A stretch of 5,040 bases of DNA, from assembly GCA_016841125.1 (NCBI GenBank), contig JAENZU010000303.1:1-5040 (forward strand), written 5' to 3'. This document shows, in pieces, positions 4,742 to 5,040 of this stretch. The stretch comes from Melioribacter sp. (GTDB lineage Bacteria; Bacteroidota; Ignavibacteria; Ignavibacteriales; Melioribacteraceae). Below the pieces are notes generated by a model that was not told the origin of the DNA, did not search any database, and saw only the letters and a program-made list of their open reading frames with translations. The translations under genes and the position numbers were made by a program. Numbering within the stretch: the stretch's first letter is position 1; each line of letters opens with the position of its first letter.

Positions 4742-5040
4742 TTATTTAGTAAAAGTTACTTCACGGTAAATTTCATCGGAGTGTTGTCCGGTGAAATATT
4801 TATCATATGCATCAAAATATGCATCACGTGCTTCTTCAGATGCCCATGCAGATTCAAAAAGTTCATTATTTTTTTCATATACTTTTTGAACGTCATCCCA
4901 TGTTTTTACTTCAAGAATACTGATTACATCTCTATTATTATTTCCCCACCAATGCCTAACGGTTTTGTGACTTATAACGTAAGGATTTTTATCCCATACT
5001 TTCGTCTGATAAACGTGAGTTAGGGAATCAAATTCAGCCA
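4742..5040 (-). CDS. C-terminal part of a protein related to its downstream neighbour, cut by window edge
   Basis: A minus-strand frame is open from the right edge to the TAA at 4742-4744 and gives 98 residues plus a split codon. It contains VYQTKVWDKN, VISHKTVRHWWGNNN, then DVISILEVKTWDDVQKVYEK, and ends in EIYREVTFTK. The visible layout (strand, Trp-rich loop, strand ILEVK, helix with Asp-Asp-Val, C-terminal strand) parallels the neighbouring secreted protein: VISHK versus VLSYK, DVISILEVKTWDDV versus DLMLMVEYKNMAVF, and YREVTF versus TRELKF. It is thus probably a diverged paralog with the same alpha/beta-barrel-like fold. The N terminus is missing, so export cannot be judged. The 49-nt gap to the next gene suggests co-transcription. 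Function is unknown. Confidence 0.85.
   Translation of the reverse strand, partial: AEFDSLTHVYQTKVWDKNPYVISHKTVRHWWGNNNRDVISILEVKTWDDVQKVYEKNNELFESAWASEEARDAYFDAYDKYFTGQHSDEIYREVTFTK

Noticed and set aside
4781..5023. Plus-strand open frame of 80 codons at the right edge
   Set aside because: It is antisense to a convincing minus-strand frame running off the edge, and its translation is rich in Ile, Phe and Cys as expected for a shadow of AT-rich coding DNA.

Overview
The window is a low-GC, compact bacterial segment. The organism looks like a member of the Bacteroidota/Ignavibacteria-Chlorobi side of the tree. This rests on AT-rich codon use, a short signal peptide ending in ...TNA-QD, AGGA-type ribosome binding sites, and an MgtE gene next to a CNNM/DUF21 gene. 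It is an inference, since no rRNA or marker gene is present.

Layout. (1) 1-2316, plus strand: the 3' bulk of an MgtE-type magnesium channel/transporter (reading frame open at the left edge), followed 33 nt later by a DUF21/CNNM (CorC-like) membrane protein with a divergent CBS-like cytosolic half. Both families move or sense Mg2+, so this reads as a two-gene divalent-cation unit. (2) 2317-2572: an AT-rich intergenic region with a weak candidate terminator and a promoter/operator-like array of ATCGAT half-sites. (3) 2573-3147, plus strand: a VapBC-type toxin-antitoxin operon (AbrB-fold antitoxin and PIN-domain RNase), joined by a 4-nt ATGA overlap. (4) 3148-3334: a spacer between convergent operons, holding a perfect AT-rich hairpin, a possible remnant of a four-helix-bundle (23S rRNA intervening-sequence type) protein, and one copy of a short repeat. 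(5) 3335-3953, minus strand: a second toxin-antitoxin operon of MazEF type (ribbon-helix-helix antitoxin and PemK/MazF endoribonuclease). (6) 3954-4248: a regulatory region with 12-bp tandem repeats over a possible promoter, a second copy of the short repeat, and a good Rho-independent terminator for the minus-strand genes to its right. (7) 4249-5040, minus strand: a secreted small protein and, upstream of it in the same direction, the C-terminal part of a related protein that runs off the right edge. Both look like small alpha/beta (ferredoxin-like barrel) proteins of unknown role.

Interpretation. Two unrelated toxin-antitoxin modules sit tail to tail between housekeeping-type membrane transport genes and a pair of envelope or periplasmic proteins. 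The MazEF module is bracketed by two same-orientation copies of a short, imperfect repeat, which suggests it arrived or is maintained as a discrete cassette. All gene families here are known. The least explained features are the repeat pair, the possible four-helix-bundle remnant and the tandem secreted paralogs.
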